From CAYYGL01 sp964471235 (GTDB lineage Bacteria > Calditrichota > Calditrichia > RBG-13-44-9 > J075), in the NCBI GenBank assembly GCA_964471235.1, contig CAYYGL010000108.1:1-16597 (forward strand): DNA of 16,597 nucleotides, given 5' to 3'. The notes under the pieces were generated by a model. The model made no database searches. It saw nothing but the letters and a program-made list of their open reading frames with translations, and was not told the origin of the DNA. How positions within the stretch are numbered: position 1 is the first letter of the stretch; every line of letters begins with the position of its first letter. Below, piece by piece: positions 12,552 through 16,597 of this stretch. The position numbers and the translations under genes are program-made.

Positions 12552-12577
12552 TTGTTAATCCCGCAACCAATTAACAA
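12552..12577. promoter_or_regulatory. 8-bp inverted repeat directly before the DUF4153 ribosome-binding site
   Basis: TTGTTAAT (12552-12559) and ATTAACAA (12570-12577) are perfectly complementary across 10 bases and end one base before the AAGGGAAG that precedes the ATG at 12587. As DNA it may be an operator; as RNA, a hairpin right beside the Shine-Dalgarno. Confidence 0.4.
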
Positions 12578-12586
12578 GGGAAGCGC

Positions 12587-14413
12587 ATGAAATTTCCCAG
12601 CATCCAACACATTGTTTATCAGACCCGACGCACTACCTACCGTTTTCCATTGGTGCTGGCAGCGGCAATCATCGGCGGTGTTGCTTCAATTTATATGACT
12701 GGACAGGGCTTTAGCCGTACTCCCGATTCTGTGAACAAGTTGATCTTCACCGCTGCCATAGGCATTCCCCTGCTCTTTGCCTTCCGACTCATCGCGGAGC
12801 GCCGTGTGTTGAAAGGCGCAAATGCCTTATTGTGGCAAACGCTGGGCGTTATCCTGCTGGCGATTTATTTTTTTACCCTGCCGGAAAACATTTCCCGCGC
12901 CCCGGACCAACACTTCTACCGCTTTTTCATCCTCCTGCTGGCGGCACATCTCCTGGTTGCGTTTGCCCCTTATTTACAAAAAAATCAACTCGATGGATTC
13001 TGGCACTTTAACAAATCCCTGTTTCTCCGCTTTCTGGTAGCGGTATTGTTCTCCGGGGTGCTGTACATCGGCTTGTCCGTGGCATTACTTTCAATTGAAC
13101 AGCTCTTTGGGGTAGATATTCCCGGAAAGCGTTATGGTCAACTCTTCCTTTTCATTGCCTGGATATTCAATACCTATTTCTTCCTCTCCGGCATTCCCGA
13201 TGATTTTAACCGCCTGGATAAAGAAACTGCATACCCGAAAGGCTTAAAGATTTTCTCCCAGTATGTTTTGATCCCCATTGTGTTGATTTACCTGGTGATT
13301 CTCTATGCTTATCAAATCAAAATTCTCTTCGAATGGAATTTGCCAAAGGGCTGGACAGCCAACCTGGTGCTGGGATTCTCCATTGTGGGGATTTTTGCCT
13401 ACCTGCTGATTTATCCCATTCGCAGCCAGCCCGGGAACAAATGGCTGCATTTCTTCTCCCGCTGGTATTTTGCGGCATTGATCCCGCCGGTGATCATGCT
13501 TCATCTGGCAATCTGGCGGCGCATCTTCGATTATGGCATTACCGTAAATCGCTATGTGGTGCTGGCGCTGGCAATCTGGCTTACCGGTATCGTGCTTTAT
13601 TTTGTGGTGATTCGGGAGCGCAATATTAAGCTGATTCCCATCTCCCTGTTCCTGATTGCAATGATAGCCGCCCTGGGACCGGCAAGTGCCTTTTCCCTCT
13701 CGGAAAAAAGCCAGGTGCGCCGGCTGCGGGGCTACCTGGAGCGGAATCATCTGCTGGTGGATGGGCAGATTCACCCGGCTTCCAGCCCCTTGTCTGTTCC
13801 ATTGGCAGAGCGTGGTGAAATTAGTAGCATCATTCGTTATTTAAATGATATACATGGACTGGAAGCCATCCGACCGTGGTTTGATAGATTGTTAAAGGAG
13901 ACTGAGCAAGATTTTACTAATGGTGAGAAAGAAGTAGATTTTAGCCCTTATGGTGTTGTAAAACTTTTAGGTTTCACCTTCGTAGACCCCACGACATTAG
14001 AGCCCCCCTCTTATGTAAATTTAATTAGCGATCCCTACAAATCATTGCAAATTACCGGTTATGATATTTGTTTTCCTCCTTTAAGAGTAAATTCCCCGCG
14101 TAAATATTTTTTTAAGGCAAAAAAGGAGAAGTATGTTTTTGAGAATAAGAAAGAGAATTCTATAATAATTCTTTATATAGACAAAGACTCTGAGCGTCAG
14201 ACGTTTGACCTTCACTCTTTAGTTAAGCATTTATTGACCCGGTACAAATCTTTTGGTTATTCAGGCATTATCCCACCGAACGAAATGACTATCACCCGTA
14301 TAACTTCCACTCGAAAAATCATGTTATATTTCACACAAATAAATGTCTCTCTGGAAAAGGATAAGTTTAGAATCAATGATGCTGAAGTTCAAGTGCTTGT
14401 TGGCAAGAGATAA
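12587..14413 (+). CDS. DUF4153 domain-containing polytopic membrane protein
   Basis: This 608-residue protein has a hydrophobic first two thirds: about ten to twelve membrane segments between residues 20 and 375 (for example FPLVLAAAIIGGVASIYM, VLIPIVLIYLVILYAY, IKLIPISLFLIAMIAALGP). A soluble C-terminal part follows from about 385 (SEKSQVRRLRGYLERNHLLVDG onward). The pattern SALxLxxxxxLF...YF in the middle and DxFxxLD-like loop (IPDDFNRLDKE) agree with DUF4153, a family without established function that is common in Bacteroidota and Firmicutes. The start ATG has AAGGGAAG just upstream. GC content falls sharply after about 13800 (38 of 60 at 13681-13740, 14 of 60 at 14101-14160) while the frame stays open. 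This suggests that the C-terminal domain has a different origin or is free to drift. Nineteen bases separate it from the apbE start. Confidence 0.8.
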   Translation: MKFPSIQHIVYQTRRTTYRFPLVLAAAIIGGVASIYMTGQGFSRTPDSVNKLIFTAAIGIPLLFAFRLIAERRVLKGANALLWQTLGVILLAIYFFTLPENISRAPDQHFYRFFILLLAAHLLVAFAPYLQKNQLDGFWHFNKSLFLRFLVAVLFSGVLYIGLSVALLSIEQLFGVDIPGKRYGQLFLFIAWIFNTYFFLSGIPDDFNRLDKETAYPKGLKIFSQYVLIPIVLIYLVILYAYQIKILFEWNLPKGWTANLVLGFSIVGIFAYLLIYPIRSQPGNKWLHFFSRWYFAALIPPVIMLHLAIWRRIFDYGITVNRYVVLALAIWLTGIVLYFVVIRERNIKLIPISLFLIAMIAALGPASAFSLSEKSQVRRLRGYLERNHLLVDGQIHPASSPLSVPLAERGEISSIIRYLNDIHGLEAIRPWFDRLLKETEQDFTNGEKEVDFSPYGVVKLLGFTFVDPTTLEPPSYVNLISDPYKSLQITGYDICFPPLRVNSPRKYFFKAKKEKYVFENKKENSIIILYIDKDSERQTFDLHSLVKHLLTRYKSFGYSGIIPPNEMTITRITSTRKIMLYFTQINVSLEKDKFRINDAEVQVLVGKR

Positions 14414-14432
14414 TAATACAAATGGAGTGAAT

Positions 14433-15491
14433 GTGGCAACATCATACTTTTTTAGAAGTTTTATTACCAACCTGAAAACCCTGTTGTTACTTTTTATGGT
14501 GGGGTTTCTAACTCATTGTGAGGATAATAAAACTCCATTTTCCGAGAACCGGTTTCTGCTGGGCACTTACGTCAGCATCACCAGTTATGATACGGAATTA
14601 TCACCCTCGCTCCGTCGCATTGCCATCGACTCCGCGATGAACACCATTGCCGGACTGGAGCGTCTCACCAATCCGTATGATACATCTTCGGTGGTGGGCA
14701 GACTGAATCATCACGCCGCCCGGGAGCGCCGGATGAAGCTGCCTTCTCTGTTAGGGGATATGATTCGCCAGGCAGTGGCAGTATCCCAATCCAGTGGGGG
14801 GGCATTTGACATCACCCTCTGGAAAGTGTTTAAGCTCTGGCATTTTGGCACCGACAGCGCCACCGTGCCCCCGGATGCCGCTATTCAGGATGCCCGTCTG
14901 TTTGTGGACTGGCACCAGGTTCAGTTGGATTCCGCCAATCAATTAACCCTTCCCCCCGGGGTGGAAATTGACCTGGGCGGCATCCATAAAGGGATTGCGG
15001 TGGAACAGGCGCGCCGGGTGCTGCTGCAGCAGGGCTTAACAAATTTTATCATCGATGCCGGGGGAAATTTAGCCATCGAGTGGCATCGTCCCGACTCGGT
15101 ACAGGTGCTGGTGCGCCATCCCCGCAAAGACGGGAAATTCTGGGGCTATTTTCCGGTGGGCAGCAGCTGCGGCATCGCCACCTCCGGCGATTACCAGTTC
15201 TACATCATGCAAAACGGAAAACGCTACCACCACATTCTCAATCCCCGTACCGGGTACCCGGCACAGGGGGCGGTCAGTGTGACCATCATTGCTCCAAACG
15301 CTGCCCTGGCGGACGGCTATTCCACCGCGGTTTTCGTCATGGGGCATGAGGCGGGCATGCGTTTCATCGAAACCCACCCGGAATTGGAAGGGATGATCAT
15401 ATACAACGAACCGGGCGTCGGCTTGAAAACGCTGTTATCCAGCGGGCTGACAACCAAATTTATCCTTTCGGAAGATGCACATACCCCCTGA
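14433..15491 (+). CDS. apbE: FAD:protein FMN transferase ApbE, probable lipoprotein
   Basis: ApbE transfers FMN from FAD to a threonine of partner proteins such as the NqrB/NqrC and RnfG/RnfD subunits, outside the cytoplasmic membrane. Motifs present: RFLLGTYVSI, GGAFDITLWKVFKLW, EIDLGGIHKGIAVEQA, FIIDAGGNLAIEW, GIATSGDYQFY, HHILNPRTGYPAQG and ADGYSTAVFVMG (usually DA-x-x-T; Asp and Thr kept, Ala replaced by Gly). A GTG at 14433 with GGAG five bases upstream gives 352 residues and a hydrophobic signal (about 14-28) ending in GFLTHC. Cys29 could be lipid-modified, but His before it is atypical of a lipobox. No Nqr or Rnf partner lies in the window. The gene overlaps the next by 17 bases, so they are co-transcribed. 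Longer in-frame starts overlap the DUF4153 gene and are less likely. Confidence 0.93.
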   Translation: MATSYFFRSFITNLKTLLLLFMVGFLTHCEDNKTPFSENRFLLGTYVSITSYDTELSPSLRRIAIDSAMNTIAGLERLTNPYDTSSVVGRLNHHAARERRMKLPSLLGDMIRQAVAVSQSSGGAFDITLWKVFKLWHFGTDSATVPPDAAIQDARLFVDWHQVQLDSANQLTLPPGVEIDLGGIHKGIAVEQARRVLLQQGLTNFIIDAGGNLAIEWHRPDSVQVLVRHPRKDGKFWGYFPVGSSCGIATSGDYQFYIMQNGKRYHHILNPRTGYPAQGAVSVTIIAPNAALADGYSTAVFVMGHEAGMRFIETHPELEGMIIYNEPGVGLKTLLSSGLTTKFILSEDAHTP

Positions 15492-16524
15492 CACCATCCA
15501 CAAAATTCTCATCATCCGCATGAGTTCCATCGGTGATGTGGTGTTGACCGCCCCGGTGGTGCGGCAACTGCGGGAGCGCTACCCGGCGGCTCAAATTGAT
15601 TTTCTCATCCGCCGGGAATACGCCGAGCTGGTGCGCTATAATCCCCATATTTCCCGGGTGATTGAGCTGGATACCCGGGAGGGCAGGCAGGGGTTACATC
15701 GTATGAAAGGATACATACGGGAAAGCAGGTATGATGTCATCCTGGATTTGCACCGCAACCTGCGCAGCCGCTATGTGTGCCAGGGAGCGGGGTTCCCCCG
15801 GGTGCTGAAATTACGCAAAAATCAACTCATTCGCTTTTTGCTGGTGCATTTCAAAATCAACCGCTACCCCAACCCGCCGCTCTCGGTGGCGGAAAAGTAC
15901 CTGCGGGCAGCGCTGCCCCTCGGGATTGATCCCTCCGACACCCGGTTGGAAATATTCCTGCCGGTGGAAATTCAGCAAGAAGGTCAGGAGCGCTGGCAGG
16001 CGTTTCGGCGCCGGGGGATGGGCGTGGTTGTTGCCCCGGGCGCCCGGCATTTTACCAAACGCTGGCTGCCGGAATACTACCGGAAACTGATAGAACGGAT
16101 ACATCACAACTACGGCTGGGGAGCAGTGCTGGTCGGAGGACCGGAAGAAGCGGCGTTGTGCCGGGAGATTTGCCATGGATTACCGGAGGACGTTTGCACG
16201 AGTGTTGCCGGGGAACTCTCCCTGCTGCAAACCGCGGCAATACTCCGGGAAGCGCCGTTGTTCATCAGCAACGATTCCGGGTTGATGCACATCGTCGCGG
16301 CATATCAAAAACCGCAGATCGCCATTTTTGGCAGCACGGTGCGGGAACTGGGCTTTTTCCCGCTCAATCCCCGGGCAATCGTGCTGGAGAACAGCACCCT
16401 CGCCTGCCGCCCCTGCTCTCACATCGGCAGAGCCGCCTGCCCGAAAGGTCATTTTAACTGTATGAAAGAGATTACACCGGGGAAGGTGATGGCGGCGGTA
16501 GAGAGCATTGTCAGGAAATTTTAA
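15475..16524 (+). CDS. Glycosyltransferase family 9 (ADP-heptose:LPS heptosyltransferase-like)
   Basis: GT9 enzymes add heptose from ADP-heptose to the lipopolysaccharide inner core on the cytoplasmic face of the inner membrane. The 349-residue protein is complete. The N-terminal domain starts KILIIRMSSIGDVVLTAPVV (the acceptor-side GD motif at about 20), then VILDLHRNLRSR. The C-terminal domain has VVAPGARHFTKRWLPEYY, GAVLVGGPEEAALC, and the signature ISNDSGLMHIVAAYQKPQIAIFGST followed by LACRPCSHIGRAACPKGHFNCM. That last cysteine-rich block is typical of the heptosyltransferase II-like branch. The ATG at 15475 lies within the 3' end of apbE (17-base overlap), implying coupled translation. 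No other LPS gene is visible, so the exact acceptor is not known. It indicates an outer membrane with LPS-like glycolipid. Confidence 0.92.
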   Translation: MHIPPDTIHKILIIRMSSIGDVVLTAPVVRQLRERYPAAQIDFLIRREYAELVRYNPHISRVIELDTREGRQGLHRMKGYIRESRYDVILDLHRNLRSRYVCQGAGFPRVLKLRKNQLIRFLLVHFKINRYPNPPLSVAEKYLRAALPLGIDPSDTRLEIFLPVEIQQEGQERWQAFRRRGMGVVVAPGARHFTKRWLPEYYRKLIERIHHNYGWGAVLVGGPEEAALCREICHGLPEDVCTSVAGELSLLQTAAILREAPLFISNDSGLMHIVAAYQKPQIAIFGSTVRELGFFPLNPRAIVLENSTLACRPCSHIGRAACPKGHFNCMKEITPGKVMAAVESIVRKF

Positions 16525-16597
16525 TAAGCATCAACCAACCCGGCACCGACAAACGGAAGAATCACTTCTGTTCAGGCATGAGTCCAAAAGGAAAAAA

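Noticed and set aside
12432..12586. Riboswitch between the prenyl synthase and the DUF4153 gene
   Set aside because: GGTGGAAACGCC and GGTGACTGCTGC brought a cobalamin-type element to mind, but the conserved boxes and their order are not present.
13244..13774. A 176-codon minus-strand frame inside the DUF4153 gene
   Set aside because: It is antisense to a clearly coding membrane protein; its composition (many His, Gln, Asn, Pro) is typical of a reverse-complement shadow.
16578..16597. Start of a further plus-strand gene (ATG, MSPKGKK)
   Set aside because: Only seven codons before the window ends and no clear ribosome-binding site; cannot be supported.
1..16597. tRNA, rRNA or prophage genes
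   Set aside because: No cloverleaf-like or rRNA sequence and no integrase, transposase or phage structural gene was seen on either strand.

Overview
The window looks like a chromosomal segment of a Gram-negative bacterium. Supporting this are an ADP-heptose-type glycosyltransferase, TatC, a probable ApbE lipoprotein and a long-chain polyprenyl diphosphate synthase. Gene content and style (DUF4153, a GCS2/ATP-grasp cluster, abundant hairpin repeats) recall the Bacteroidota/Calditrichota/KSB1 part of the FCB group. That placement is an impression, not a demonstration. Base composition is strongly mosaic.

Region 1 (1-6466, all minus strand) is an expanded, partly decayed type I restriction-modification locus. 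In transcription order it holds hsdM behind a good sigma70-like promoter, a single-domain GIY-YIG nuclease flanked by hairpin repeats, a NYN-domain putative ribonuclease, a broken C-terminal piece of an AlbA_2/AAA_4-type ATP-binding protein, a mini-ORF whose end resembles the HsdM C-terminus, and hsdS. After hsdS come an XRE-HTH/ImmA metallopeptidase with an overlapping DUF4411 PIN-like gene (probable toxin-antitoxin pair), and what looks like the first codons of hsdR. The hsdR start is out of frame, explicable by loss of one 5-bp repeat unit. Methylation may therefore work while restriction does not, unless hsdR is rescued outside the window. Two repeat sequences are inserted in frame inside hsdM.

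Region 2 (6467-6694) is a short spacer with an inverted-repeat element and the hsdM promoter. Region 3 (6695-10077, minus strand) is a compact cluster of three predicted ATP-dependent carboxylate-amine ligases: an ATP-grasp enzyme, a YbdK-type GCS2 ligase, and a 393-residue protein whose motif order suggests a circularly permuted ATP-grasp fold. Together they probably build a small peptide-like metabolite or peptide modification. No product can be named. This is the best candidate here for an under-described system.

Region 4 (10078-10603) is a divergent intergenic region with a palindrome and a doubtful small ORF. Region 5 (10604-16524, plus strand) carries tatC, a polyprenyl diphosphate synthase, a DUF4153 membrane protein, apbE and a GT9 glycosyltransferase: a cell-envelope and export gene string with tight spacing. 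The C-terminal third of the DUF4153 gene is abruptly AT-rich.
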